64,000 nt of DNA from Pseudoalteromonas luteoviolacea (GCF_001696455.1 NZ_MAUJ01000002.1:372001-436000); one strand, 5' to 3'; counted from the stretch's first letter, positions 8,747 to 17,756 are shown. The notes: generated by a model from the sequence alone, not told the origin. Numbers and translations: made by a program.

Positions 8747-10633
8747 TTATTTGTTCACAACTAATGTGTAATCACCTGCGCCAGAATAAGAGTATACGAT
8801 GATGCGATAGTAGCCACTTGTTGCGCTGTAAGAAATAGACTCTACCGATGTAGGAGTCTCAGAAATAGCGACTTGCTGCCACGACCCACCCTGCCAGCGT
8901 TCAAGTTTTAAATCGAAGTCGGCTGAACTTGGACCTGTAAGATCCAATTTGAGCTGCCCTCCGCCATACTGAAACCAACTACCATTCGGCTGAATTTGTT
9001 GCGCTCTATTTGCGAGTGTGCCTTTATATATATCTCCTTTTGGTGGCTCAATAACAGAAGAATCGAGGTCGAAATATATCGTCTTCGCAGGATCCGAAAC
9101 GCCTGAAATCGACAACCCAGAATCACTGCCATTCCACCAAAGTGCGTTAGTTCCTCGAGACGTCAGCGCATTGGGTAACACACTGCTAAACTCTCCATTA
9201 ACGCCGTAAAGATCTGTACTATCGCCGCGATTTCGGTCATATTCAGGATCGCGATTGCCATCCGCATGTTCCATTTGAATATAAGGGTACCACTCGTTTG
9301 AGTTGTTGCCGCGACTATCAACATGCCAAATCGCGAGGCCTTGGCCTGGCTGCTCTGAATGTTGCCCTGATTTATGAATCGCCTCAATGTAAAAGGCTTC
9401 ATTATTGTTGCTTGGATTCGTCCATTTGTATGACGTATGTGTACCAGAGGTATGACTCAATCGCCCTGTCGGTGCGTTGGAATTAATTGCAGGGTTGAGT
9501 TCAGTTACCGTATCCCAACCAGCGACGGCTCTAAAATGAGCAACAGGTGGCGTTGGTCGAAACTTATTAGTTGCGCCAATTGCACCAAAGCCCATAACGC
9601 CATAACTCGCGACAGAACCTTCTGAACTGCCATCATAATCATACAAATCAGGCCAGTTTGTAATCAAGTGCCCAGACTCGTGAACAAAAGTCCCGATGGA
9701 CAAACTCGCTCGCATATCTGTGATCTGATAACGGTCAGTACATACCCCGTCGGCACAAAACCGTGGGCTCAATCTCGCCATATGAGGCCAGAGACCCTTC
9801 GACCATGAACTATCAGAATTACCAGCATAAAAAATGTTAAGTCCACGAATCTGACCGCTACTATTTGTCGTCAGTGTTGAGAAATTAAAGCCTTGCTGAT
9901 ACTCGAGCCAATCCAAAGCTTCTTTGATAAGCTCCTGAGACCGGACGGTAGAGCTCAAGCTGGAGTCTGCATAATACGCTTTATTTTTCTTTGCCGTATA
10001 ATATGCTGTCACTGTATTTGTATAATCTAATTTCTCGCCTGACACCTCTATAAAGTAGCCCCTCACAGACTGCGCATTGCCAAACTCAGTGTAATCCCTA
10101 TCATTTAAAAAGCGCTCAACTTGAGATTTTGAGATTGTGCCTCGCTCATCTGGAAAGTCGATGATGATCGTCAGCCCTTTAACCTCTCCGCTAATTTGCG
10201 TATTTACAGAGCTCGTCTGCATACGGGTCATTAATGGGGTTTCTATGGCTGGCATCAACTCTTGTTGTTTTTGTAAAACCAGTGATTGAACTGCTTGTTG
10301 TGAGAGGCCTTGTTGCTTTATCACAGCAGCGTTTATGGTATTCGCTTGAACAGCACTTAGTTCAGAAGCAAGTTTGCCTGTTGACACAAGATGTGTACCA
10401 TCATCGCTGACTTTCGCATAAGCCATCCCTTTGAGCTTCGCATCAAACACCAATAACGCGCCTGATTTAGTTCTTTGTTCAGCATAATAGGTATTACCAT
10501 TCAAATATACAGAGAGCACTTCACCGTTCGGCTGAGTAAACTGATACTCTTCGTTTTGATATGGAATTGCAGCTTGCGAAAGCATCGGGAGGGTTAGCGT
10601 AGATATCGCCAACATGGTTTTTATTAACTTCAT
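8747..10633 (-). CDS. Secreted M6-family metalloprotease with C-terminal PPC domain
   Basis: A 628-residue exported zinc protease of the immune-inhibitor-A (M6) type. It has a signal peptide (MKLIKTMLAISTLTLPMLSQ, cleavage near AA|IPYQ) and a propeptide to about residue 145. The catalytic domain holds the zinc-binding HESGH at 318-322, followed by NWPDLYDYDG, the extended motif of M6 enzymes. The last 85 residues (DFDLKLERWQGGSWQQVA ... YSYSGAGDYTLVVNK) form a PPC beta-sandwich, usually removed on maturation and involved in secretion or substrate contact. It probably digests extracellular proteins. A TPR-protein gene ends 74 bp upstream on the same strand and may be cotranscribed. Confidence 0.93.
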   Translation of the reverse strand: MKLIKTMLAISTLTLPMLSQAAIPYQNEEYQFTQPNGEVLSVYLNGNTYYAEQRTKSGALLVFDAKLKGMAYAKVSDDGTHLVSTGKLASELSAVQANTINAAVIKQQGLSQQAVQSLVLQKQQELMPAIETPLMTRMQTSSVNTQISGEVKGLTIIIDFPDERGTISKSQVERFLNDRDYTEFGNAQSVRGYFIEVSGEKLDYTNTVTAYYTAKKNKAYYADSSLSSTVRSQELIKEALDWLEYQQGFNFSTLTTNSSGQIRGLNIFYAGNSDSSWSKGLWPHMARLSPRFCADGVCTDRYQITDMRASLSIGTFVHESGHLITNWPDLYDYDGSSEGSVASYGVMGFGAIGATNKFRPTPPVAHFRAVAGWDTVTELNPAINSNAPTGRLSHTSGTHTSYKWTNPSNNNEAFYIEAIHKSGQHSEQPGQGLAIWHVDSRGNNSNEWYPYIQMEHADGNRDPEYDRNRGDSTDLYGVNGEFSSVLPNALTSRGTNALWWNGSDSGLSISGVSDPAKTIYFDLDSSVIEPPKGDIYKGTLANRAQQIQPNGSWFQYGGGQLKLDLTGPSSADFDLKLERWQGGSWQQVAISETPTSVESISYSATSGYYRIIVYSYSGAGDYTLVVNK

Positions 10634-10707
10634 TATAGTTTCCTTTACAAGTTTTCCTGATACGGAAACTGAAGTATTGACCTTTTTTTAACCAAATACA
10701 AATAAAT

Positions 10708-11754
10708 TTAATAATCTGAAAAATATTTTCTTGCTACCGAGTTGTTAGAACACCATTTATCTAACCGCACTCTTATGCCTGTAGGATTTTTTATATCTTT
10801 GATATTTGGTGTTTTTTCTAATTGTTCTTGAAGAGCTTTTTGAAGTTGTTGGTTTTTATAAAGTCTTGTGTATAACTCTAAAGAAGGACCCAATTCACTC
10901 TTTAGCAATAATGGTATTGACTCAATTAATTGTTTTGCAATTTCACCTGAAAGTTCAGTACCATTTTGAATAAAATCATATAGGTGCCACTGCCACTTAT
11001 AAAACGCGTTAAACACAGGCTGATTACTCGACTTAATTTCTAGTGCCACAGAGCTTTTATATCTCATAAAGCTTTGCCAATCTCCTAAAAATATTTGAGT
11101 ATTAAGCAAATTTAGACCTGTACCAGCAGCATAGCCTGATTGACCTACCTCTGAATGAAACCGAAACGCTCGCCGATACATGAGTTGTGCATTGCGATAT
11201 TTCTTTTGATCAAAGTAGATGTTACCTAGGTTATTCTTTATATTCGCGACGATTTCTCGATCATCTGCCAATAACAAAGACTCTTTGAGAATTTTACTGG
11301 CTTTCGGCAGTTGGTCACTGTACCGATAGACAACAGCCATATTGTTTGCAACTCTCGCGAATTCTTTGGGATCTGTCGCATATGAAATCGCGCATTCATT
11401 CAGTATTTCGGCTTGCTTATAGTCATGGATACGTCGATGATAAATTGCAACTGAACTGACAATATCAAGTTCCCCACCCTCGACCACACTTTGCCAAGGA
11501 GTTGAAGCAAGAACAGCAACGATACCACTGACAATGTCAGGGTCTTGAACACGCACACCAGATTCCAAGCCAATTCGATATAGCTCGTATAATCCCCTAC
11601 TGGGCTTCCTAGGTAACCGCTTTTCAACAGAGCGATACAATTCAGCGGCTTGAAGAGGGTTTTTAATGTTAAGGTCTTTTAGCTGGTTTAATGTTTTAAA
11701 CATCTCACTTGGCGACAAAGCCACTGTGACTGAAAACCAAATCGCTGTTAGCAT
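10708..11754 (-). CDS. TPR-repeat protein, probably secreted or periplasmic
   Basis: A 348-residue protein with a short hydrophobic N-terminus (MLTAIWFSVTVALS) that may be a signal sequence. Tetratricopeptide-like helical pairs follow between about 100 and 230; YRYSDQLPKASKILKESL and LGNIYFDQKKYRNAQLMYRRA are clear repeats. TPR arrays bind partner proteins and no enzymatic motif is present. It lies 74 bp upstream of the M6 protease gene on the same strand, so it could help secretion or maturation of that protease, or be an unrelated envelope scaffold. I do not recognise a specific family. Confidence 0.75.
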   Translation of the reverse strand: MLTAIWFSVTVALSPSEMFKTLNQLKDLNIKNPLQAAELYRSVEKRLPRKPSRGLYELYRIGLESGVRVQDPDIVSGIVAVLASTPWQSVVEGGELDIVSSVAIYHRRIHDYKQAEILNECAISYATDPKEFARVANNMAVVYRYSDQLPKASKILKESLLLADDREIVANIKNNLGNIYFDQKKYRNAQLMYRRAFRFHSEVGQSGYAAGTGLNLLNTQIFLGDWQSFMRYKSSVALEIKSSNQPVFNAFYKWQWHLYDFIQNGTELSGEIAKQLIESIPLLLKSELGPSLELYTRLYKNQQLQKALQEQLEKTPNIKDIKNPTGIRVRLDKWCSNNSVARKYFSDY

Positions 11755-12183
11755 ATCTTTGAAATCTTTCTAACTCCCGAGTAAGCATGGTATATAAAGT
11801 GGTTTATTCCAAGCTAATCAAAACGGAATTTTGTGGGTGCGACATGATCACAGCCTAGATTTTTTAGTTTGTTTCTCGGACTCCGCTCATTCCCCCCAAG
11901 AAAAAATAAACACATTTCATTAACATTTAAAGTGATTAGTAGAACGAAATCAAAATTCAGCAAGAAAACGATACACACATAAACATCTAATTTTTTTGAA
12001 TATTAATTTCTTACCAATAATTTGGATTGATAAAGGTACAAAAATAATCACCTTTACGAAATCACTTATCTAACTGTAAGTATTAAGTTTTAAAATCATT
12101 ATATGAATTAATACATATAAAGTATTATTTTGAACACATTTTATACATATAAATTACATGTGAACTTTTTTACCCCAAAAGTA
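11755..12183. other. Non-coding AT-rich spacer
   Basis: No convincing gene. The stretch is very AT-rich with many A and T runs and presumably holds the minus-strand promoter of the TPR gene near 11760-11850. A plus-strand promoter and RNA follow at 12184. Confidence 0.5.
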
Positions 12184-12212
12184 TTTACAAATAAAAAACA
12201 TAAGTGTAGGAT
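12184..12212 (+). promoter_or_regulatory. Sigma-70-like promoter for an orphan plus-strand RNA
   Basis: TTTACA at 12184-12189, a 17-bp AT-rich spacer and TAGGAT at 12207-12212 fit a sigma-70 promoter (TTGACA and TATAAT consensus). There is no plus-strand gene anywhere upstream in the window, so transcription ending at the terminator at 12342-12368 must start nearby. This is the best-looking promoter. Confidence 0.5.
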
Positions 12213-12218
12213 GGCGTT

Positions 12219-12368
12219 GTTCCTTTGGAGAGTACACTTAGTTTCAAGTACCTCCTAGAACTCCCGAGAAGTAGAGCTTACTGATAAGGATGTTGGTTTA
12301 TTGGGTATTTCCTTTGCACAGAATGTTGCTATTGGAGATTGGGCAGGCGTTTTGCCTGCCTTTTTTTT
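12219..12368 (+). ncRNA. Candidate small regulatory RNA of about 150 nt
   Basis: The interval between the predicted start point and a strong intrinsic terminator has no credible coding frame but clear secondary structure. A 5' hairpin pairs GGAG-A-GTAC (12227-12235) with GTACCTCC (12248-12255). A middle hairpin pairs an AAGGA near 12286 with TCCTT near 12310, leaving a G/U-rich loop. The terminator stem closes the 3' end. This layout (structured 5' end, exposed G/U-rich middle, U-tailed terminator) is that of Hfq-dependent sRNAs. I do not recognise the family: it does not match Spot 42, RyhB, GcvB or Qrr as I know them. It could instead be a long leader of nudB if the terminator is read through. 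Confidence 0.5.
12342..12368 (+). terminator. Strong intrinsic terminator
   Basis: A 7-bp GC-rich stem (GGCAGGC/GCCTGCC) with a 5-nt loop is followed at once by eight T residues. This is the best rho-independent terminator in the window. It has no protein-coding gene in front of it on the plus strand. Confidence 0.88.
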
Positions 12369-12428
12369 GCCTATCATTCAGTCTCTTAATAACTTCACTT
12401 CAAACTAATCAAAAAACAACGCGCTTTC

Positions 12429-12443
12429 GTACCAATTTGGTAC
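12429..12443. promoter_or_regulatory. Perfect 15-bp palindrome in the nudB promoter
   Basis: GTACCAATTTGGTAC is a perfect inverted repeat around a central T. It is followed by a TATATT-like -10 element and lies 37 bp before the nudB start. It is a plausible repressor operator. I do not recognise the regulator. Confidence 0.4.
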
Positions 12444-12479
12444 ACTATATTTGATTTATAAAACTACCGGGATTGGACT

Positions 12480-12908
12480 ATGCTACGCCAACCAGCTTCT
12501 GTGCTAGTTGTTATTTACAATGAAAATAGACAGTTTTTGCTATTACAAAGAAAAGACGACTGTGAGTTTTGGCAATCTGTAACTGGGGGGATAGATTTAG
12601 GTGAATCCTCAATAGAAACCGCATACAGAGAACTAAAGGAAGAAACAGGCATTGATGCCAAAGCACTTAATATCGAGATAAAACAGCACCATACAGAAAA
12701 TCACTACGAAATCAGGCCGCAGTGGCGACATAGGTATGTAGAAGGTGCACTTATAAATACAGAGCATGTATTTAGCGTGTGCGTGCCGACTCAAATTGAA
12801 GTTAAACTGTGTGATGAAGAGCACACGGACTTTGTATGGTTAGAGCAAACAGAAGCTGCTAAGAAAGTTTGGTCAGATAGTAATCGCCAGGAAATATTAG
12901 CCATTTGA
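12480..12908 (+). CDS. nudB: Dihydroneopterin triphosphate diphosphatase (Nudix hydrolase NudB)
   Basis: A 142-residue Nudix enzyme. The Nudix box is complete: G36 through I58, with RELKEETGI matching the REUxEExGU core. The start (LRQPASVLVVIYNENRQFLLLQRKDD) and FWQSVTGG, plus WRHRYVEG in the middle, closely follow E. coli NudB (SILVVIY, FWQSVTG, LRHRYAPG). NudB removes pyrophosphate from dihydroneopterin triphosphate in folate synthesis, in the cytoplasm. It stands alone between a candidate small RNA upstream and a convergent methyltransferase gene downstream. Confidence 0.93.
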   Translation: MLRQPASVLVVIYNENRQFLLLQRKDDCEFWQSVTGGIDLGESSIETAYRELKEETGIDAKALNIEIKQHHTENHYEIRPQWRHRYVEGALINTEHVFSVCVPTQIEVKLCDEEHTDFVWLEQTEAAKKVWSDSNRQEILAI

Positions 12909-12954
12909 CCTGCTAGTGGTACTAAGCGTGCACCGCACGCCTAGCAGCATGACG

Positions 12955-13575
12955 TTAAATTGGTCTAAATAATATGGTTTGCCACTTAGTGTGATGGCGG
13001 CCTTGTGCGTCATCTTCTTTTGGAGTGATCTCATAGCAGATCAAATCCGCACTCTTTGCCATCTCATCTAATCGTTTGGCTTCTATATTGACTAAACCTC
13101 TTTTTTGCAACTCAGCGTCATCTTCGCAGTGACGCAATTTCACTATAAACAACCCTTTGGGCTTTAATAAATTGCGTATTGTTAGCAATGCCTGAATGCT
13201 GGCGTGTTCATCTAAATAATTAAATACTGAGCTTACGAGTATGACATCAAACTGTTCACAGTGCTTTTTTACTTTATATAGGCACGGCAACTGATCTCTG
13301 TACCAATCAATTGGTAAATCTCTTGTGTAGGCTTGGCCAAGACGATTTAAGGAACTGATCGGCTCTACGGCTACCACCTTTGCTTGTTCGACATTTTCCG
13401 CAATGAATTTTGCATCTCGGCCTGCACCTGCTCCAATGTCGAGAAAGGTCATTCCTTTTATAGATAAGAAAGGTTCTAAATGGGTAAGCCAATTCGCGTG
13501 TAAAGATTCAAAACAGTGAGACTGGTAAATTTTTGCCAGCTCCAACGCATTGTTTTCATAATATTGCGTTGCCAT
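12955..13575 (-). CDS. Class I SAM-dependent methyltransferase
   Basis: A roughly 206-residue methyltransferase with motif I FLDIGAGAGRDAKFIAEN, then VVAVEPIS, a DVILVSSVFNYLD strand and LLKPKGLFIVKL, the usual order of the Rossmann-like fold. The substrate is unknown. The frame stays open upstream to an ATG at 13695, giving a hydrophobic 40-residue extension. I prefer the ATG at 13575 because MATQYYENNALELAKIYQ is the normal beginning in this family and an AAGGAAG ribosome site sits about 10 bases before it. The gene converges on nudB. Confidence 0.8.
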   Translation of the reverse strand: MATQYYENNALELAKIYQSHCFESLHANWLTHLEPFLSIKGMTFLDIGAGAGRDAKFIAENVEQAKVVAVEPISSLNRLGQAYTRDLPIDWYRDQLPCLYKVKKHCEQFDVILVSSVFNYLDEHASIQALLTIRNLLKPKGLFIVKLRHCEDDAELQKRGLVNIEAKRLDEMAKSADLICYEITPKEDDAQGRHHTKWQTILFRPI

Positions 13576-13805
13576 AGTGCCAATGCTTCCTTTTTTAGGT
13601 TTGCTCACTGTACGCATGATAGGTAATTTGGATAACAATAATATGACAGTTAAATATCTTAAAATTATAACCAGTCCAAGATTTGTTATTAGCAATATTA
13701 GTACAAAATAACTGAACAGTTAGTATTCTTTACCTAACTACATTCTACTCTCAAACACAACGTGCTATGTTAGGCATTCACAAGCATTAAATGGAAATTA
13801 TTAAC

Positions 13806-14762
13806 ATGGACCCAATATCCTCAATCCTAGAGCTGCTCTTCTCAGTAGAAGCCGTACTATTAATTTTTGTCGTCGTCATTTTAAAAGGCTCAATCAAATT
13901 TGTTCCGCAAAACCGGGCTTGGATTATTGAAAGGTTTGGAAAATACCAGTCTACAAAAGAAGCAGGCCTTAATTTCATAATCCCATTTATCGATCGCGTT
14001 GCAGCCGATCGCAGTTTAAAAGAGCAAGCTACAGATGTGCCCTCTCAATCGGCTATCACCAGAGACAATATCTCGCTTGTAGTTGACGGCGTATTGTATT
14101 TTAGAGTGCTCGACCCCTATAAAGCCACTTATGGCGTCGACGACTATGTTTTTGCGGTAACGCAACTGGCACAAACCACGATGAGAAGTGAGCTTGGTAA
14201 GATGGAGCTTGATAAAACCTTTGAAGAAAGGGATATGCTCAACACCAATATTGTGACTGCAATTAACGCTGCCTCAGAACCTTGGGGTATTCAAGTATTA
14301 CGCTATGAAATTAAAGACATTGTACCGCCTAACTCTGTTATGGAAGCAATGGAAGCACAGATGAAAGCCGAGCGTGTAAAGCGTGCTCAAATTCTTGAAT
14401 CTGAGGGTGATAGGCAAGCCGCTATTAATGTAGCCGAAGGTAAAAAGCAGGCGCAAGTACTCGCAGCGGAGGCAGAAAAAGCAGAGCAAATTCTTAGCGC
14501 AGAAGGTGAAGCCAAGGCCATAATCGCGGTTGCAGAAGCCCAAGCAGATGCACTTAGAAAAGTTGGTGAAGCAGCGAATACCGAAGAAGGACAAAAAGCA
14601 ATTCAACTTGATTTAGCCACCAAGGCAATTTCTGCAAAAGAAGCCATTGCAAAAGAATCATCGGTTGTTTTACTCCCTGACAATGCGACCGATGCAAGTT
14701 CTCTTGTTGCTCAAGGCATGTCTATCATTAATACATTAAATAGCAAAAAAAGTGGTAGCTAA
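13806..14762 (+). CDS. qmcA: SPFH/Band 7 (stomatin-like) membrane protein, QmcA type
   Basis: About 318 residues. An N-terminal membrane segment (LFSVEAVLLIFVVVILKGSI) is followed by the SPFH domain with the stomatin signature VPQNRAWIIERFGKYQSTKEAGLNFIIPFIDRV. A long alanine/glutamate-rich coiled coil at about 195-270 (EGKKQAQVLAAEAEKAEQIL) and a short C-terminal tail follow. QmcA-type proteins form large rings in the inner membrane and modulate FtsH or other proteases. An upstream in-frame ATG at 13791 exists, but the GGAA at 13793 gives a better ribosome site for 13806. The NfeD-like gene starts 2 bp after the stop, the standard partner arrangement. Confidence 0.9.
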   Translation: MDPISSILELLFSVEAVLLIFVVVILKGSIKFVPQNRAWIIERFGKYQSTKEAGLNFIIPFIDRVAADRSLKEQATDVPSQSAITRDNISLVVDGVLYFRVLDPYKATYGVDDYVFAVTQLAQTTMRSELGKMELDKTFEERDMLNTNIVTAINAASEPWGIQVLRYEIKDIVPPNSVMEAMEAQMKAERVKRAQILESEGDRQAAINVAEGKKQAQVLAAEAEKAEQILSAEGEAKAIIAVAEAQADALRKVGEAANTEEGQKAIQLDLATKAISAKEAIAKESSVVLLPDNATDASSLVAQGMSIINTLNSKKSGS

Positions 14763-14764
14763 AC

Positions 14765-15220
14765 ATGGAGCTTTTATCTAGCAATTTACCTCAAACACTC
14801 ATTGTCATGGGCTTAATAGCACTCTGTGTGGAAGTCATTGTTTTAGGTTTTGCCACTTTTGTACTGTTTTTCCTTGGTTTATCTTTAATCATCAGTGGTA
14901 CATTCATGCATTTTGGGGTTTTCGAACCAACGTTGCTAAACGCACTGTGGATTAATGCGTTAATTACGTCTGTGCTCGCTGCAGTTTTATGGAAACCTCT
15001 AAAAAATATGCAAGAGCAACAGGAGTCAAAGTCTGTAAACAGTGATTTTGCCGACCTGCAATTTACGCTGGAGCAAAACCTGAGCACAGACAGCCAAGTC
15101 TACTATCAATATTCAGGTATTGAATGGCAGCTCAAAAGCAAATCAGACATTCCAAAAGGCACACACGTCAAGGTAGTCGAAAAGTCAGTAGGAATATTAT
15201 GGGTTGAAAAATCAGAGTAA
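14765..15220 (+). CDS. NfeD-like membrane protein
   Basis: A 151-residue protein with three hydrophobic segments in its first 85 residues and a small C-terminal OB-fold domain (IEWQLKSKSDIPKGTHVKVVE ... LWVEK), the layout of short NfeD proteins such as E. coli YbbK-partner YbbL/QmcA-associated forms. NfeD proteins associate with stomatin-like proteins in the membrane. The 2-bp spacing from the Band 7 gene shows an operon. Function beyond scaffolding is unclear. Confidence 0.88.
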   Translation: MELLSSNLPQTLIVMGLIALCVEVIVLGFATFVLFFLGLSLIISGTFMHFGVFEPTLLNALWINALITSVLAAVLWKPLKNMQEQQESKSVNSDFADLQFTLEQNLSTDSQVYYQYSGIEWQLKSKSDIPKGTHVKVVEKSVGILWVEKSE

Positions 15221-15615
15221 CGCACAGCCCAAAATTAATTTAACTGCAACCTTTCAATAAGATGCGAGCAAGATATACAGCTCGCATCTCGTCTACTCAC
15301 CTCATAAGCAAGCTTTAAGAAAAACTGAAAGTGCCATTTTAAGTTTCTGGAAAACACCTCGTAAATGATTACCGTATTCCCCGACTTACCTTACTCAATC
15401 ACATTTAACACCAGGGATTCATTTTAAATTTTGACTTTATTTGGTCATAAAACAGAGACAAAATAACGACTCGCTTAGCACTTATAAAGCTAGCTCACCC
15501 AAATTACAAATGTGAACTTGAAATTAATTAAATGATAATTAATTGTAATTCATTTTGGCTTTAGTTACATTAATAGCCGTCAAATCGACATTATATTTTA
15601 AGGAAAAAGTAAATT
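15221..15615. other. Spacer with a strong hairpin (15260-15289), otherwise non-coding
   Basis: A perfect 10-bp stem AGATGCGAGC/GCTCGCATCT with a 10-nt loop lies 39 bp after the NfeD stop. No T-run follows, so it may stabilise or punctuate the mRNA rather than act as a classic terminator. The rest is AT-rich and probably contains the promoter of the small secreted protein at 15616, which has an AAGGAAAA ribosome site. Confidence 0.5.
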
Positions 15616-15990
15616 ATGAAATTGACATCTATAGCTATGAAACTATTCACAAGCGCCGTCATTTGTGCAGCTTCTTTATCTGCACACGCAGGATATAAAC
15701 AGACTGGTAATGTAGAAGTTTCAAGTACCACAATCAAAGGCTCGTTTGGTTCTGCTAGAAATTCAAGTGATAGCAAACAAATCTTATCGATATCTGACTA
15801 CGGTAATTTTGTGCTGATTTTTGCTAAAAATTCTGCAGGTTCAATTAAAACTTGTACGACAAGTGACCAAACTAAAAAAGAGCAATTACGTGGAGCTACT
15901 TCTGATTCATATTTGATCATTGGTTTATCTGGTAGCACGTGCTCAAGCGTTTATGTGGACAATTCTTCTAAACATGAAGCAAAGCGGTAA
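15616..15990 (+). CDS. Small secreted protein of unknown function
   Basis: A 124-residue protein with a clear signal peptide (MKLTSIAMKLFTSAVICAAS, cleavage after AHA near residue 27). The mature part is about 97 residues, rich in Ser, Thr and beta-strand-forming residues, with two cysteines (KTCTTSDQ and GSTCSSVY) that could form a disulphide. I recognise no family. An AAGGAAAAAG ribosome site lies close before the ATG. The next gene starts within or just after its end, so the two probably form an operon. Confidence 0.7.
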   Translation: MKLTSIAMKLFTSAVICAASLSAHAGYKQTGNVEVSSTTIKGSFGSARNSSDSKQILSISDYGNFVLIFAKNSAGSIKTCTTSDQTKKEQLRGATSDSYLIIGLSGSTCSSVYVDNSSKHEAKR

Positions 15991-15997
15991 TCACTTT

Positions 15998-16540
15998 ATG
16001 CAACGTTCATTAATCGGTTTATATCTGGGCGTTGGATTTATTGCTGGACTACAGGTGTTTCACCTGTGGTCCGGTTGCAATAGCCACAACTCGAATCAAA
16101 TCGCCACACCGCAAAGTCAGGAACAAAATAATATAGTTAGCTTGGCAGAGCCAGCCAACGATAACAGTAAAGACCTCCCATCCAATCAATTGTTACAAGA
16201 ATATATCCAAGCGGAAATCGCACATCAGTTTGCTCTACAAACGGAAGAGATCAAGCACTTAATTAGTCAGTTAGAAACACGGCCAGCATTAATTCCCGGA
16301 CAAACGTTTGAAGAAAATGAAGCGGATGCTAGGCAACAAGAGACATACATACTCTCCGTCAATACCTTAGACGCCAGCATTGCAGCCGAGTATTTTGACG
16401 AAGCAACAGCCACTGAGGTTATGTCCGGCTTTAATAGCCTTTCGGATGATCAAAAGCACCAACTTATCACCATATATTCAGATGCAATAAATGCTGGAAA
16501 AATATATTTCGAAAAGCCATTAATTGAGTTTATAAACTAA
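15998..16540 (+). CDS. Single-pass membrane protein of unknown function
   Basis: About 180 residues beginning MQRSLIGLYLGVGFIAGLQV, one membrane-spanning segment ending near HLWSGC. A Gln/Asn-rich linker and an acidic, mostly helical region (QEYIQAEIAHQFALQTEEIKH ... FNSLSDDQKHQLITIYSDA) follow. The periplasmic part may form a coiled coil. An in-frame ATG at 15974, which would overlap the previous gene by 17 bp, is an alternative start. No ribosome site clearly decides. I do not recognise a family; the pairing with the secreted protein upstream suggests a shared envelope role. Confidence 0.62.
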   Translation: MQRSLIGLYLGVGFIAGLQVFHLWSGCNSHNSNQIATPQSQEQNNIVSLAEPANDNSKDLPSNQLLQEYIQAEIAHQFALQTEEIKHLISQLETRPALIPGQTFEENEADARQQETYILSVNTLDASIAAEYFDEATATEVMSGFNSLSDDQKHQLITIYSDAINAGKIYFEKPLIEFIN

Positions 16541-16649
16541 AAACAGGTTAGATCTTAATTGCATAACCCAGCTGAACTGCAGCAAAACAACACTTCTTGG
16601 CCAATATCACTTTACAGTATCCAACAGTGAAATTGCAAGGTAATATCAA

Positions 16650-17756
16650 TTACTCTAATAACTCATGCTGACTAATAAATTTACTGAGCTTAGTCGCAAT
16701 ATCTAAGTGCTCTGCACGTGTTGGATGCCAAATACACCCTTCTAGAGGAGAAATAAACGTATGGGAATACAGCTCCTCAATACCGGCTTCTTCTAATTTC
16801 GTTTTGGCTTCTAAGGTTGCAGGTATAATAAAGTCATAAGGGTATGCTGGTCTTGGCATAAAAACGATTGGCGCATCAGGATAACGATAGCGAAGCTTAC
16901 TGGTAAACTCTATCATTGTATTTATCCAGTCAGCTTTTACATCTTGAATCGTGTCCCATGGCTCATGAGGCTGCGGATCGGTACTAAAATCGTTGGTCCC
17001 TACCTCCAATACAATCAGATTGGGGTGAGTATCTTCAAATCCTTGATTATCTCCAAATACTGCCGAAACTTTGTCGTAGTAAGTACGTAAATCATGGTGG
17101 CTGTCGTTGCCGTTCCAATTGCGGATGAGGCCAAGACCCGAGTAAGAAACCTGAGTGAAACTCGCATTAAGTTGAGTCGCAGTGACATATGGAAAAGCCA
17201 CTCGAGCATTACTACTATTTACAATTTCGGGCCATGTACATTGCCGCTTAGTTGACTCACTGCCAAACCCTGCACTGATAGAGTCACCGATAAATAAGAT
17301 GTGAGGCTGTTGCTGCCAAATACCTTCTATTCGACCATCAGCACTGAAACTCAGTACTTTCGTGTTGTTGCTGTAGTTTTCCCAGCGTTTAACAACCTCA
17401 ATTGTTACTGCTTTAGGCTCGTTTTGCTGGTAAATAATATGCTCTTCAAAATTACCGCTTTGACTCGTAACTAAACGTTTATGTAGTTTGCCATCCACTA
17501 ATACGTCAAATTGGTCACCAAACCCAGCCATTGTCATTTTTAAAGACTTACCAATGAGTTTTGTTTTCAGTTGGGTACCGGGCCAATTGAACTCAACTTG
17601 CCCTTTACCATAATGCTTGCTGACTCTGCCTTCATACACAATAGCATGGTGTGTCGCCTGATAATTTTTACCTATAACTGTGAGTGGAAAAAGTGCGCCG
17701 ATAATACTCGTTATGAATACTACCGTAGATAGCTTGATTGAAAGTAACCTTAACAT
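16650..17756 (-). CDS. Secreted SGNH/GDSL esterase, carbohydrate-esterase family 2-like
   Basis: A 368-residue exported hydrolase. A signal sequence of about 30 residues comes first, then a beta-rich N-terminal domain (VEFNWPGTQLKTKLIGKSLK ... FDVLVDG), then an SGNH domain. The nucleophile is Ser159 in FIGDSISAGFGSES, block III reads VLEVGTNDFS, and the catalytic His is in CIWHPTRAEH near residue 345. A jelly-roll followed by SGNH is the layout of CE2 acetyl-xylan/glucomannan esterases. It probably removes acetyl groups from polysaccharides outside the cell. It stands alone, divergent from the two-component system. Confidence 0.88.
   Translation of the reverse strand: MLRLLSIKLSTVVFITSIIGALFPLTVIGKNYQATHHAIVYEGRVSKHYGKGQVEFNWPGTQLKTKLIGKSLKMTMAGFGDQFDVLVDGKLHKRLVTSQSGNFEEHIIYQQNEPKAVTIEVVKRWENYSNNTKVLSFSADGRIEGIWQQQPHILFIGDSISAGFGSESTKRQCTWPEIVNSSNARVAFPYVTATQLNASFTQVSYSGLGLIRNWNGNDSHHDLRTYYDKVSAVFGDNQGFEDTHPNLIVLEVGTNDFSTDPQPHEPWDTIQDVKADWINTMIEFTSKLRYRYPDAPIVFMPRPAYPYDFIIPATLEAKTKLEEAGIEELYSHTFISPLEGCIWHPTRAEHLDIATKLSKFISQHELLE

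Noticed and set aside
12184..12368. Riboswitch such as a cyclic di-GMP or TPP type before nudB
   Set aside because: None of the conserved core motifs I know are present, and the terminator lies in the middle of the spacer, not directly before the gene.
15533..15560. Fur-like AT-rich sequence TGATAATTAATTG
   Set aside because: Only the left half matches the consensus; the right half does not, and the downstream gene gives no iron link.
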